Shown: in pieces, positions 1 through 8,441 of the stretch
How the letters are laid out: each line of letters begins with the position of its first letter
Position numbering within the stretch: position 1 is the stretch's first letter
The notes under the pieces: generated by a model
Told to the model about the DNA's origin: nothing
Database searches by the model: none
Seen by the model: the letters and a program-made list of their open reading frames with translations, nothing else
NCBI RefSeq assembly: GCF_030167925.1
Contig: NZ_JASKUT010000001.1
Span: 4,610,501-4,674,500, forward strand
Direction: 5' to 3'
Length of the DNA: 64,000 bases
Source: Paenibacillus silviterrae
GTDB taxonomy: Bacteria; Bacillota; Bacilli; Paenibacillales; NBRC-103111
Position numbers and translations under genes: made by a program

Positions 1-1
1 G

Positions 2-1030
2 CCGGGCATCAACGAGATCGATGAGGTGATTCTGACGGCGGAATCGATTCTTCAGCTGTTCTTACGGCCGGTGGAGCTGCAGGAGCGCGAGTTCTACCTG
101 GCGGCCAGCATCGGAATCAGCCTGTATCCGAACGACGGAGATTCTACCTCCCATCTTATGAAGAATGCGGATATCGCCATGTATCATGCGAAGTCCAGCG
201 GGGGCAATCAATACCGGTTCTATACTCAGGAGCTGAATGCGGCCCTTCGTCGTCATGTGGATATGGAGACCGCGCTGCGCAAAAGTTTGGAGAACGGGGA
301 ACTGGAGCTCTATTACCAGCCGCAGTATGACTTGGCTGCGGACCGGCTGACCGGTGCAGAGGCGCTGCTGCGTTGGCATTCGAAGGAGCTGGGCGCCGTT
401 TCCCCTGTCGAATTTATTCCTCTTGCGGAGCAAAGCGGTTTGATCGTCATGATCGGCCAGTGGGTGCTCGAGGAGGCTTGCCGGGAGGCGGTCGGTTGGG
501 CCGGGCTGTCCGATTACCCCATGACCGTGTCCGTCAATGTATCCGCCATTCAATTGATGCAGCCGGATTTCGTCTATATCGTGACGAGAGCGCTTCGCGC
601 AACCGGACTTCCGGCCGGACAGCTGTGTCTGGAGATTACCGAAAGCATGGTCATGGACAAGCTGACGATGGTCATGAAGACACTGGACGAGCTGGTGGCG
701 CTGGGCATACATATCTCCATGGACGATTTTGGCACCGGATATTCCTCCTTAAGCGTGATCCAGCAGCTTCCGGTCTCCTCGATCAAGATCGACCGCTCCT
801 TTATTATGAACATGACCGAAGAGCAGCTGGAGCGCTCGATTGTCCCGGCGATTATTTCGATGTCGCATATGCTGGGGAAGGAGGTCGTAGCGGAGGGAGT
901 GGAGAACGCAGAGCAACTGAACATTCTTAGGGGGCTCCACTGCGATACCGGACAAGGCTATTTCTTCAGCAAGCCGCTGCCGGCTGAGGAGATGATCCGT
1001 TTCATTACGGGCCTGCGTAATTCCGCCTAA
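2..1030 (+). CDS. GGDEF-EAL c-di-GMP phosphodiesterase, C-terminal part
   Basis: The frame is open to the left window edge, so the true start lies outside. The first visible part is the end of a GGDEF domain (SIGISLYP, then KNADIAMYHAK). The rest is a complete EAL domain, which hydrolyses cyclic-di-GMP to pGpG: EALLRW carries the signature glutamate, followed by LEITES, the DDFGTGYSS loop, KIDRSF and the late EGVE glutamate. All usual metal and substrate residues are present, so activity is likely. The GGDEF catalytic loop is out of view, so cyclase activity cannot be judged. The visible part resembles the gene at 39856. It is followed by a terminator and then motAB, which fits a role in the motile-to-sessile switch. 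The sensory input is unknown. Confidence 0.93.
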   Translation, partial: PGINEIDEVILTAESILQLFLRPVELQEREFYLAASIGISLYPNDGDSTSHLMKNADIAMYHAKSSGGNQYRFYTQELNAALRRHVDMETALRKSLENGELELYYQPQYDLAADRLTGAEALLRWHSKELGAVSPVEFIPLAEQSGLIVMIGQWVLEEACREAVGWAGLSDYPMTVSVNVSAIQLMQPDFVYIVTRALRATGLPAGQLCLEITESMVMDKLTMVMKTLDELVALGIHISMDDFGTGYSSLSVIQQLPVSSIKIDRSFIMNMTEEQLERSIVPAIISMSHMLGKEVVAEGVENAEQLNILRGLHCDTGQGYFFSKPLPAEEMIRFITGLRNSA

Positions 1031-1058
1031 AGTCCTAGTAACCGGCGCGTCGGGAGAC

Positions 1059-1102
1059 AGGGGAGTACACGCAGGCGCTTGGCTTGCTCCCCTTGTTTTT
1101 CC
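1059..1102 (+). terminator. Rho-independent terminator after the GGDEF-EAL gene
   Basis: GGGGAG at 1060-1065 pairs with CTCCCC at 1087-1092, followed by a short T-rich run (TTGTTTTT). It separates the phosphodiesterase gene from motAB. Confidence 0.6.
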
Positions 1103-1180
1103 CGCATCTGCTCATTTTTATCGTTTACAATCTCGTAGAGTCGGATTATGATAGTAGTAGGGTCGATCCGTGTGTCTAAA

Positions 1181-1194
1181 TGTCGAAATATGTA
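1181..1194 (+). promoter_or_regulatory. Possible Spo0A box upstream of motA
   Basis: TGTCGAAATATGTA begins with TGTCGAA, the known core of the Spo0A box. The same 14 nt occur at 39810-39823 upstream of the GGDEF-EAL gene. The core alone is expected several times by chance in 64 kb; the identical 14-mer is not. It ends 19 nt before the motA start, so bound Spo0A could affect transcription there. Confidence 0.4.
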
Positions 1195-1213
1195 AAATTG
1201 GGGAGAGTATGGA

Positions 1214-1999
1214 ATGAATAAGTCTACCTACATAGGCTTGGCGCTAGGGATAATTGCCGTAGTTGTCGGTATGTATTTAAAAGGGGCAAGCCCGGCGTCA
1301 TTGTTGAATGGTGCAGCCTTCATGATTATTTTTGTCGGAACGGCGGCCGCCCTTTTCATCGGGTTCGAAATGGAAGATCTGAAGAAGATTCCTAAGCTGT
1401 TTAAGGTTCTCTTTAGTGAGCAGAAGCTGGAATCCAAGAAGGATTTGATGGAGCTGTTCACTGAAATGACAGCCACGACGCGCCGTGAAGGCTTGCTCGC
1501 TTTAGAAGCGAAGGTAGATGAAATTCAAAGCGAATTTATGAAGAACGGTCTTCGTATGATCATTGACGGGAACGATCAGGAATTCGTCCGCGACGTTCTG
1601 CTCGAAGAAGTCAGCGCCATGGAAGAGCGACATAGAAACAATGCCCTGATCTTTACCCAAGCGGGCACTTACGCTCCGACGCTGGGGGTTCTCGGGGCGG
1701 TCGTAGGTCTGATTGCGGCCCTCAGTAACTTGAGCGAGGTCGAGAAGCTGGGTCACTTGATTTCGGCGGCGTTCGTTGCGACCTTGCTCGGTATTTTCTC
1801 CGGTTACGTGCTGTGGCATCCGATGGCGAATAAGCTGAAGCAGAAGTCCAAGAAGGAAGTGGAAATCAAGCTGATGATCGTAGAAGGCTTGCTGTCCATC
1901 CAAGCGGGTGTATCCGTGTTCGCCGTAACGCAGAAGCTTTCGGTATTCTTGTCTCCTACAGAGCGGGCGGCCTCGAATAAGGCGGAGGGCGAGCAATGA
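1214..1999 (+). CDS. motA: Flagellar motor stator protein MotA
   Basis: MotA is the proton-channel stator subunit that surrounds a MotB dimer and pushes on the flagellar rotor. The 261-residue product has the family plan: two N-terminal membrane helices (about 5-22 and 30-50), a long charged cytoplasmic loop (about 55-150), and two further helices starting at TYAPTLGVLGAVVGLIAAL and ISAAFVATLLGIFSGYVLW, with the conserved prolines. Length matches Bacillus MotA (about 270). The SD GGGGAGAG lies 6 nt before the ATG. The stop overlaps the motB start (ATGA), so the two are translationally coupled. A Spo0A-box-like site lies just upstream. Confidence 0.96.
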   Translation: MNKSTYIGLALGIIAVVVGMYLKGASPASLLNGAAFMIIFVGTAAALFIGFEMEDLKKIPKLFKVLFSEQKLESKKDLMELFTEMTATTRREGLLALEAKVDEIQSEFMKNGLRMIIDGNDQEFVRDVLLEEVSAMEERHRNNALIFTQAGTYAPTLGVLGAVVGLIAALSNLSEVEKLGHLISAAFVATLLGIFSGYVLWHPMANKLKQKSKKEVEIKLMIVEGLLSIQAGVSVFAVTQKLSVFLSPTERAASNKAEGEQ

Positions 2000-2808
2000 G
2001 CAAGAAGCATCGGAAGGAACACCACGAGGAGCACATTGACGAAACCTGGCTCATTCCTTATGCCGATTTGCTTACCCTGCTGCTTGCGCTGTTTATCATT
2101 TTGTTCGCCTCCAGCCAAATTGACTCCAAGAAATACGATCAGATTATGCGGGCGTTGAATTCCGCCTTTTCCGGCGGTACGGGGATGTTCGAGGTAACGA
2201 GCGCAGTGCCCGTGATGCAGGAGCCTGTCTCTGAATCGAAGAAGAAGGACAAGGACAAGGATGAGGATAGTCCTCAGAACAGCACCGTAACGCAGCAGCA
2301 ACAGCAGCTGGAGAAAGAGAAGAAGGATCTCGAGGAGCTGAAACAGAAGCTCGACGGATACATTAAGGAGAACGGATTGGATTCTCAGCTCGAGACGAAG
2401 CTGACGCCCGATATGCTGATGATTACGATCCGCGACCATGCGCTCTTTACCTCAGGCTCGGCGGCTGTGAAGCCCGAGGCCCAGAAGCTGGCGGGGGCGA
2501 TCTCGGACATGCTGGCCGGATACCCGAATTACAACATCGAGGTTGCGGGTCATACGGACAATGTGCCGATCAACCGCGGTGGAGAATTCGAGACGAACTG
2601 GGATCTGAGCGCCAGGCGTTCGTTGAACTTCATGAAATATTTGCTTGCGTCCGGCAAGGCGGGTCCGGAGCGCTTCCGATCGATCGGATACGGCGAATAC
2701 CGTCCGATTGAGACCAACGATACGCCGGAGGGGCGGTCCAAGAACCGCCGGGTAGAAGTCAACATTCTCCGCAATTTGAAGGAAATCGAAGTGAATCCGA
2801 AACCATAG
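1996..2808 (+). CDS. motB: Flagellar motor stator protein MotB
   Basis: MotB anchors the stator to peptidoglycan and carries the proton-binding aspartate. The 270-residue protein has a short charged N-terminus, one membrane helix (about 22-42) with the essential Asp24 in PYADLLTLLLALFI, a charged Lys/Glu/Gln-rich linker (about 75-120) and an OmpA/MotB peptidoglycan-binding domain with GHTDNVPI, DLSARR and SKNRRVEV. Its start overlaps the motA stop by ATGA. A strong terminator follows, so motA-motB is a closed two-gene operon. The Asp position equals that of proton-type Bacillus MotB; ion choice cannot be proven from sequence. Confidence 0.96.
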   Translation: MSKKHRKEHHEEHIDETWLIPYADLLTLLLALFIILFASSQIDSKKYDQIMRALNSAFSGGTGMFEVTSAVPVMQEPVSESKKKDKDKDEDSPQNSTVTQQQQQLEKEKKDLEELKQKLDGYIKENGLDSQLETKLTPDMLMITIRDHALFTSGSAAVKPEAQKLAGAISDMLAGYPNYNIEVAGHTDNVPINRGGEFETNWDLSARRSLNFMKYLLASGKAGPERFRSIGYGEYRPIETNDTPEGRSKNRRVEVNILRNLKEIEVNPKP

Positions 2809-2819
2809 CTTTTGAACTT

Positions 2820-2861
2820 AAGATACCTTGTGGCATATCGCCGATAAGGTATCTTTTTTTT
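2820..2861 (+). terminator. Terminator after motAB
   Basis: AAGATACCTT (2820-2829) pairs perfectly with AAGGTATCTT (2846-2855), followed by a T run. Confidence 0.9.
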
Positions 2862-2974
2862 AGAATTCGGACGCAGACCTGCAGCGTTATTTTGCTTTTG
2901 ACGAGGTTTGTGCGAGAATAAGTGGGGATGGAGGATCGTCCGAATTATTTCAAGCTAAGGAGCTTATTAAACGC

Positions 2975-4123
2975 ATGAATTTTCGATTTCTTCTCGTGTT
3001 TACCGCCATTATGGTGATTTATGTCGGCTTGAATCTGTATGTGCTCTGGAACGCCGTTTCGTTCTGGGAAACGGCGTTTCCTTCTAACGGTACGGGAGGT
3101 TTGTTCTGGGGCGTTTTTGTGCTGCTTGCGTTCGGTTATCTGCTGGCGATGCTCCTGCGACGGGTGCTGCCCTATGCGCTGTACAAGTGGATCAAGCTGA
3201 TCGGTGCCTACGGCATAGCCTGCTTCTTCTATTGCGTGCTCCTGCTGCCGTTCGCTGATTTGGCGGTTTGGCTGCTGCAGATCGCCGGATATCCGGGGTC
3301 ATCCGCCGTTCTCGTTGTGGGGTATATCGTCATGGCTATTCTTCTGGTACTGCTGCTGCAAGGCACGCGGAACGCTTGGCAGCCGACGGTAAGACGGTAT
3401 GATATCACGATAGCCAAGCAGGCCGGTCATCGCAAGGAGCTGCGGATCGCGGCCGCTTCCGATCTGCACCTCGGCACAACGGTAGGCAAAGGCCACCTGT
3501 CCCGTTTGATTCAGCAGATGGAAGCCCTAAAGCCGGATATGATCCTGCTGCCCGGAGACGTATTGGATGACAGCATCGAACCGTTCATTCGGGAGAATAT
3601 GGCCGACGTCATGAGAAAGCTGCAAGCCCCGCTGGGCGTTTACGCCTGTCTCGGCAATCATGAATATATCGGCGGCCACATTGAGGATTACGTCAAGCGG
3701 ATGAAGGAGATCGGAATCGAGGTGCTGATCGACCGGGTGCTGGAGATTGACGGAAGCTTCTATGTAGCCGGAAGGAAGGATAAATCTGTGAACCGCTTCG
3801 CAGGGGAGGGAAGACTCGTCCACGAGGAACTGCTGAAGGACATCGATTCGGCGAAGCCAATCATCCTGCTCGACCACCAGCCGACACAGTTCGCTGAAGC
3901 GGCGCAAGCCGGCGTGGATCTGATGCTGTCCGGCCACACCCACCGCGGCCAAATGATGCCGAACCATCTCATTACCCGCCGCATATTTGAGCTGGACTGG
4001 GGCTACCTGCGTAAGGGTGCGATGCATGTGATCGTCTCCTCCGGCTTCGGCTTCTGGGGGCCGCCGGTTCGAATCGGCAGCCGCTCGGAGATTCTGGATA
4101 TTCGCGTGACCTTTGATTCATAG
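2975..4123 (+). CDS. Membrane-anchored metallophosphoesterase
   Basis: This 382-residue protein joins four or five hydrophobic helices (about 1-130) to a calcineurin-like phosphoesterase domain. The two-metal site is complete: SDLHLG (Asp163, His165), GDVLDD near 195, GNHE near 229, LLDHQP near 290 and GHTHRGQ near 322. It most resembles the YkoQ/YkuE/YpbG-type phosphoesterases of Bacillus. Substrates of this group are poorly known; YkuE acts at the cell envelope. The gene stands alone between two terminators. The upstream AAGGAG lies 9 nt before the ATG. The hydrolase fold and active site are clear; the substrate is not. Confidence 0.9.
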   Translation: MNFRFLLVFTAIMVIYVGLNLYVLWNAVSFWETAFPSNGTGGLFWGVFVLLAFGYLLAMLLRRVLPYALYKWIKLIGAYGIACFFYCVLLLPFADLAVWLLQIAGYPGSSAVLVVGYIVMAILLVLLLQGTRNAWQPTVRRYDITIAKQAGHRKELRIAAASDLHLGTTVGKGHLSRLIQQMEALKPDMILLPGDVLDDSIEPFIRENMADVMRKLQAPLGVYACLGNHEYIGGHIEDYVKRMKEIGIEVLIDRVLEIDGSFYVAGRKDKSVNRFAGEGRLVHEELLKDIDSAKPIILLDHQPTQFAEAAQAGVDLMLSGHTHRGQMMPNHLITRRIFELDWGYLRKGAMHVIVSSGFGFWGPPVRIGSRSEILDIRVTFDS

Positions 4124-4156
4124 GAGACGGGCCCATCCGTTCTCCTTGTTTTTTTA
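4122..4156 (+). terminator. Terminator after the phosphoesterase gene
   Basis: GGAGACGG pairs with CCGTTCTCC with one bulge, followed by a run of seven T. Confidence 0.7.
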
Positions 4157-4206
4157 CTGGGGAACCATTATCATTATTGGTAATAATATAAGAGGGGGCA
4201 TATTTC

Positions 4207-5148
4207 ATGCTCAAACATTCGGCTGCAGCCCCGCTGATTCAAGTGGAAGGGCTGAATAAAGCTTTCGGCGGCAAGCCGATTCTTCGCGATGTCAGCTTTG
4301 AGGTGCAGGAGGGGGCGATTACCGGTCTTCTCGGGCCGAACGGCTCCGGCAAAACCACCATCATTCGCTTGCTCTGCGGCGTCATCGACTCGGATGGAGG
4401 CAACGTCCGGGTAGCGGGTTTGGATCCGCGGCGGCAGGGTGACGACATCCGGCGTAAGGTCGGGATTGTCACCGAAAGCGCATCGTTATATCACGACAGG
4501 AGTGCACTGGACAATCTTCGGTTTTTCGGCCGTATTTACGGGACGGAGAAGGAGGATGATGCACGCGCCGAAAGACTGCTGAAGCAGTTTGACATGTGGG
4601 AGCATCGCGATCAGAAGGTGGGCTCCTTCTCGACAGGCATGAAGAAGCGGGTGGCGCTGGCCAAGGCGCTGCTCCACCGTCCGAAGCTGCTGTTCCTCGA
4701 TGAACCGACGAACGGTCTGGATCCGGAAGGCATCCGGCTCGTCATGGGGTACTTGAAGTCGGTAGCGCAAGAGGAGAACGTAACCATTCTTATCTGTTCG
4801 CATGTGCTGCAGCAGCTCGAAACGGTGTGCACGGATTACTTGTTTATTCATCAAGGGCGCATTGTGGAGCAAGGCACCCCCGAGGCGCTTGAGCGCAAAT
4901 ACCTTCAGTCCGTTGAGCTGCTGGTAGAGACGAATGTGAAGCCTGACCATCCGGAGCTATATCAGGGACAATATCCCTATCGTTACGTGGGAGAGGACCG
5001 GCTTATGTTTACCCTGCGCGGGAAGGATGAGATCTCCCCGCTGCTGCGGAAGCTGCTCGCTGAAGGCTGGGTTCACTCCTGCGAAATCGTGAATCGAAGC
5101 CTCGAAACACTGTACTTTCAGATCGGAGGAGAGCGGCATGAATCGTAA
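4207..5148 (+). CDS. ABC transporter ATP-binding protein
   Basis: ATPase subunit of an ABC-2-type exporter. It has Walker A GPNGSGKTT, an ABC signature written FSTGMKKR, and Walker B LLFLDEPTNGLDPEG followed by the switch His in ICSH. At 313 residues it has the usual catalytic domain plus an about 90-residue C-terminal extension, as in CcmA/NatA-type proteins. It overlaps the next permease gene by 11 bp and is probably co-transcribed with it and the histidine kinase at 5998. Substrate cannot be told; antibiotic-peptide or sodium export are common roles in this subfamily. A weak Fur-like sequence (ATTATCATTATT) lies about 30 bp upstream but is not convincing. Confidence 0.93.
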   Translation: MLKHSAAAPLIQVEGLNKAFGGKPILRDVSFEVQEGAITGLLGPNGSGKTTIIRLLCGVIDSDGGNVRVAGLDPRRQGDDIRRKVGIVTESASLYHDRSALDNLRFFGRIYGTEKEDDARAERLLKQFDMWEHRDQKVGSFSTGMKKRVALAKALLHRPKLLFLDEPTNGLDPEGIRLVMGYLKSVAQEENVTILICSHVLQQLETVCTDYLFIHQGRIVEQGTPEALERKYLQSVELLVETNVKPDHPELYQGQYPYRYVGEDRLMFTLRGKDEISPLLRKLLAEGWVHSCEIVNRSLETLYFQIGGERHES

Positions 5149-5980
5149 CGTTTGGGGTGCGATCCTACGCAAGGATATCGGGTCGGCCTTCGCCTCTCGT
5201 AAGGTATGGGTGCCGATGGTCGTGCTTTCCTTGCTTCTCTGCGGCGTGATGCCGGTAGCGGCCACTTGGATTGGAATTCATACCGACTGGATGGAGGGAG
5301 CGGGGGGAGATGCCGAGAAAGCCATCACGGAGCTGGTGGCGCACCTGCCTGACAATCGGGTCAAGGAGGAGCTGCTTTCGCTTCCGTCCTTAAGCCTAAG
5401 GTTTGTGTACTTTGTGTTGAATTTCCTGCTGGTTCCCTTCTACCTGCTGACGGCGATCATTAACTCCAGCGTCTCTGCCGCAAACAGCTTCGTTGGGGAG
5501 AAGGAGCGCCGGACACTGGAGAGCTTATTGTTCGCTCCGATCTCCATGGCAGAGCTGTTTACCGGCAAGGTGCTGGCAGCGTTCCTTCCTTCCTATGGCA
5601 TTGCACTGGCAACCTTTGTTCTCGCTGCGCTGGCGGTGAATGGACTGGCGGGCGGGGTCTTCGCCTCCCCTTTCTTCCTGGATGCCTCGTGGCTGCTGCT
5701 CATGGGCTGGCTGGTCCCGGCGCTGGTGCTCTTCAGCATTTTATTGAACGTCCTGATATCCGCTAGGGTGAAGACGTTCCAGGAGGCGCAGCAATTCGGC
5801 GGCTTGCTGGTGCTGCCGGTGATCGGGCTGCTCGTCAGTCAATCCACTGGGCTGGTATTCTTGAGTCCCCTGATCCTTTTTGCGGCGGGCGGGGTGTTAG
5901 CCGTCCTTGATGTGCTTCTGCTCATCTTTCTTATTCGGCGCACCAGCAGGAATCAGCTGTTCGAGAGTCAAATTCATTAG
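5138..5980 (+). CDS. ABC-2 type transporter permease
   Basis: Membrane partner of the upstream ATPase; the start overlaps the ATPase gene and has its own SD (GGAGGAGAG). The 280-residue protein has six hydrophobic segments. An N-terminal helix (VPMVVLSLLLCGVMPVA) is followed by a roughly 60-residue extracytoplasmic loop, and then by the typical ABC-2 motif region GEKERRRTLESLLFAP (about 125-140, GEKERRTLE in the sequence) that marks NatB/ABC-2 permeases. The C-terminus ends in a helix and a short charged tail. Exporter function is a family inference; the substrate is unknown. The histidine kinase gene begins 17 bp downstream. Confidence 0.88.
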   Translation: MNRNVWGAILRKDIGSAFASRKVWVPMVVLSLLLCGVMPVAATWIGIHTDWMEGAGGDAEKAITELVAHLPDNRVKEELLSLPSLSLRFVYFVLNFLLVPFYLLTAIINSSVSAANSFVGEKERRTLESLLFAPISMAELFTGKVLAAFLPSYGIALATFVLAALAVNGLAGGVFASPFFLDASWLLLMGWLVPALVLFSILLNVLISARVKTFQEAQQFGGLLVLPVIGLLVSQSTGLVFLSPLILFAAGGVLAVLDVLLLIFLIRRTSRNQLFESQIH

Positions 5981-5997
5981 CGATAGGCGGAAGGGGG

Positions 5998-7797
5998 ATG
6001 ATATCTAAATTGCGTCAACTGCAGCTGCCGTTGCTCTTTTTGACGGCTTTTGTCATTTTTGCATTGAACGGGCTTACGAATGAATTTTTGCTGCAGCCTG
6101 TACCGGCGTCATCCTACCTTGTCCAGGCGCTCAGGCATCATCTGGATGATGCGGCGTTTGCCCTGCTGTTTGCTTTTGTCGGCTTGATCCTGCTCGGTAT
6201 GTTCTTGGCGGTTCGGGGGGAGCGCGGGTTTCTCTATGTGTCCATGTTCTCTTTCGCCGCATCGACTCTGCTCCTACTGGAGTGGGATGAGAAGAGCTTA
6301 TTGTTCGGGGGTCCTGCAGATACGACCTACTATTCCCTTTTGGTCAAAACGGTACTGCTGTTCCTCGCCTTCTGTCTTATGGATTATTTGTACGGCGGGG
6401 GAAGGGCGGGAATTCACCGAAGGCTTCGGGAGCTGAGCCTGCTGCTTTTTGCCATCACCCTTATGGCTTACGCGGTCGAGGCTCCACCGGGATATTTCTT
6501 CCTTCTGAATCAGTTGTTTCTGCTGGAGGTCATTGCCTTCGCTTCGATCCAGCTCGTCCAGATGGGAATGCTGCTAGCGGGAGGAGCGAGGGCTGCGGAG
6601 GAGCGGTGGACGGCGGGCGGTATGTTCGTGTTTATCCTGCTCGTTGCCCCGGATCTCGGGAAAGACCTGCTGCAGGACGTGTTCGGCTGGAATCTGGAGG
6701 CGAAGGAGAGCCACTGGCTGCGCCAGGGATGGGAGGATACGTTTCCTTGGTCGCTGCTCGTGCTGGTCGTAACCTTCGGCGGACTCTTCCTTCGGCGGTT
6801 CGCTGCGTCCCGTCATTCCCTGGAGCTGGAGTCCGAAACGCGGATTCGAATGGACGAGCTCCTGACAAGGCTTGCCCGGATCCACCGGGTTGAGGCCCTG
6901 GAAGAGGAGATCGTAAAGGAAGGAAGCAAGCTGTTTCCGCGAAGAACCTTCGAGCTGCGGAAGCAGCCTGTGGAGGAAGATTTCCTTGAGACGGAGCAAA
7001 TAGCTGTGATTGGAAAATGGAAAGGCGAACGGATCGCCGTCGGCATTGGGCCCGAGCCGGGGGGGCCGATGGTTGAGCCGGATGAGCGGGAGCGGCTGAC
7101 ACTGCGGCTAATGGCCAAAACGATCGCCGTATTCTATGAGAACTTGGCGTTGGCGGATGCCCGATTGGCAGAGCTGGAAGCGGAGCGGGGAGGGGGCGAG
7201 TCATGGGCATCGAGGCTGCTTTTGCAGCTGGGAGAGAAGGAGCGCAGAAGGCTGGCCTCCGATCTGCACGATGGTGTGCTGCAGGAGCTGCTGCATCTAC
7301 GACGCACTATGGGAGCTACCCGTGAAGAGGAGCTGGCCGTCGGTTTGGAGAATATCGAATTTCAGCTTCGCGAAACGTGCAGCGAGCTGATGCCTGCTTT
7401 CCTGGCTGAGAACGGCATTGCTTCCGCCGTGGCGAGGCTGGTGGAGAAGACGCGGCTCCGTGCGGACTTTGCGCTTGAGTTCGAGCAGCAGCCGCTTGGA
7501 GTGGAGCCTGGCGAGGAGCAAACGATTGCGGCATACCGCATCGTGCAGGAGCTGATTCATAACGCGATGAAGCATTCCGGTGCGGAGCAGGTGCGTCTGC
7601 GGCTCGGGCCTTCCGGCAGTGGAGCGGGGATGCTCATCGAGTACGAGGATAACGGCCGCGGGCTGGAGCTGTCCTCCGCTGCAGGCGGAGGACTCGGTCT
7701 GCAGGGCATGCGGGAGCGTGTCCGTATGCTGGACGGCTCTCTGGAGCTGGAGTCCGAGCCCGGACTAGGGCTGCGCGTCGTTTGTCACATTCCCTGA
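5998..7797 (+). CDS. Sensor histidine kinase, ComP/NarX type
   Basis: A 599-residue membrane histidine kinase. About eight hydrophobic helices fill residues 8-280, with no large extracytoplasmic domain, as in ComP. A linker with coiled-coil character leads to a HisKA_3 dimerisation domain (ERRRLASDLHDGVLQELL, phosphoacceptor His424) and an HATPase_c domain (ELIHNAMKHSG, DNGRGL, GGLGLQGMRER). It follows an ABC transporter by 17 bp and ends 8 bp from the convergent ComA-like regulator at 7806, its likely partner. The paired regulator is of the ComA type, so peptide or membrane-signal sensing is plausible; no ComX- or ComQ-like gene is visible. Partnership is inferred from position. Confidence 0.92.
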   Translation: MISKLRQLQLPLLFLTAFVIFALNGLTNEFLLQPVPASSYLVQALRHHLDDAAFALLFAFVGLILLGMFLAVRGERGFLYVSMFSFAASTLLLLEWDEKSLLFGGPADTTYYSLLVKTVLLFLAFCLMDYLYGGGRAGIHRRLRELSLLLFAITLMAYAVEAPPGYFFLLNQLFLLEVIAFASIQLVQMGMLLAGGARAAEERWTAGGMFVFILLVAPDLGKDLLQDVFGWNLEAKESHWLRQGWEDTFPWSLLVLVVTFGGLFLRRFAASRHSLELESETRIRMDELLTRLARIHRVEALEEEIVKEGSKLFPRRTFELRKQPVEEDFLETEQIAVIGKWKGERIAVGIGPEPGGPMVEPDERERLTLRLMAKTIAVFYENLALADARLAELEAERGGGESWASRLLLQLGEKERRRLASDLHDGVLQELLHLRRTMGATREEELAVGLENIEFQLRETCSELMPAFLAENGIASAVARLVEKTRLRADFALEFEQQPLGVEPGEEQTIAAYRIVQELIHNAMKHSGAEQVRLRLGPSGSGAGMLIEYEDNGRGLELSSAAGGGLGLQGMRERVRMLDGSLELESEPGLGLRVVCHIP

Positions 7798-7805
7798 ACT
7801 TAGCG

Positions 7806-8441
7806 CTAGGATAAGTAGCCCAGCGCAGCTGCCCTCGCCACGGCCTCCTGCCGGGAGGAAACGGCAAGCTTCTCAAAGATACTGGAGATCAAATATTCGA
7901 CATTGCGCTGGCTCATGAAGAGAGCGGCGGCAATGTCTTTATTTTTGCCTCCTCGGGCTATGAGCTCAAGCACCTTGCGTTCGTTCTCCGTGAGCCTACG
8001 CTGCCGAATCGCCTCGTCCGGGTCCGTGCGGCTGTGCGGCTTCGTCCGTAGCTGTCTGGCGAGCTCCAGAGGTAGAACGACACGGCCCTCCATGGCTAGG
8101 GTAAGCCCGGTAACGAGCTGGTCCCCGGTGCTCGATTTGTCAAGCAGGCCGCTGACTCCGAGCTCCATGAGCCGATCGAAATGCTCCGCCAGCACTTCAC
8201 CCGTCAGAATGACGATACACGCATCCGGGTGGCGGTCCAGCGTCATTCCGGTTAGCTCAAAGCCATTGACCTCCGGCAGGTTGAGGTCGTATAAATACGC
8301 GTCGAAGCGGGATTGCTCCAGCTTCTGCCGGGCTTCGGCCGCGGTGGCCGCTGCAGCTACAATGAAGCCGTGCTTCTCGAGAATCATTTGTGTGCCGGCC
8401 AGAAACATCGGGTGGTCGTCCACCAGCAATAAGGTTGTCAT
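7806..8441 (-). CDS. ComA-like LuxR-family response regulator
   Basis: A 211-residue NarL/LuxR-type regulator. The receiver domain has the acidic pair VDDHP, phosphoacceptor Asp52 in YDLNLPEVNG, a conserved Thr in ILTGE and Lys in LLDKSS. The C-terminal LuxR helix-turn-helix reads LTENERKVLELIARGGKNKD and ends with RNVEYLISSIFEKLAVSSRQEA. That ending closely follows Bacillus ComA (SIEY..TSIFNKLNVGSRTEA), so the call is ComA-like rather than generic NarL. It is transcribed toward the ComP-like kinase, tail to tail, unlike the usual comP-comA order. Target promoters are unknown. Confidence 0.92.
   Translation of the reverse strand: MTTLLLVDDHPMFLAGTQMILEKHGFIVAAAATAAEARQKLEQSRFDAYLYDLNLPEVNGFELTGMTLDRHPDACIVILTGEVLAEHFDRLMELGVSGLLDKSSTGDQLVTGLTLAMEGRVVLPLELARQLRTKPHSRTDPDEAIRQRRLTENERKVLELIARGGKNKDIAAALFMSQRNVEYLISSIFEKLAVSSRQEAVARAAALGYLS

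Noticed and set aside
4168..4192. Fur-box-like sequence before the ABC ATPase gene
   Set aside because: Only about 14 of 19 consensus positions fit and it lies close to the SD without a clear promoter.
4207..8441. Bacteriocin or natural-product gene cluster
   Set aside because: Transporter and regulators are present but no precursor peptide or modifying enzyme was seen.
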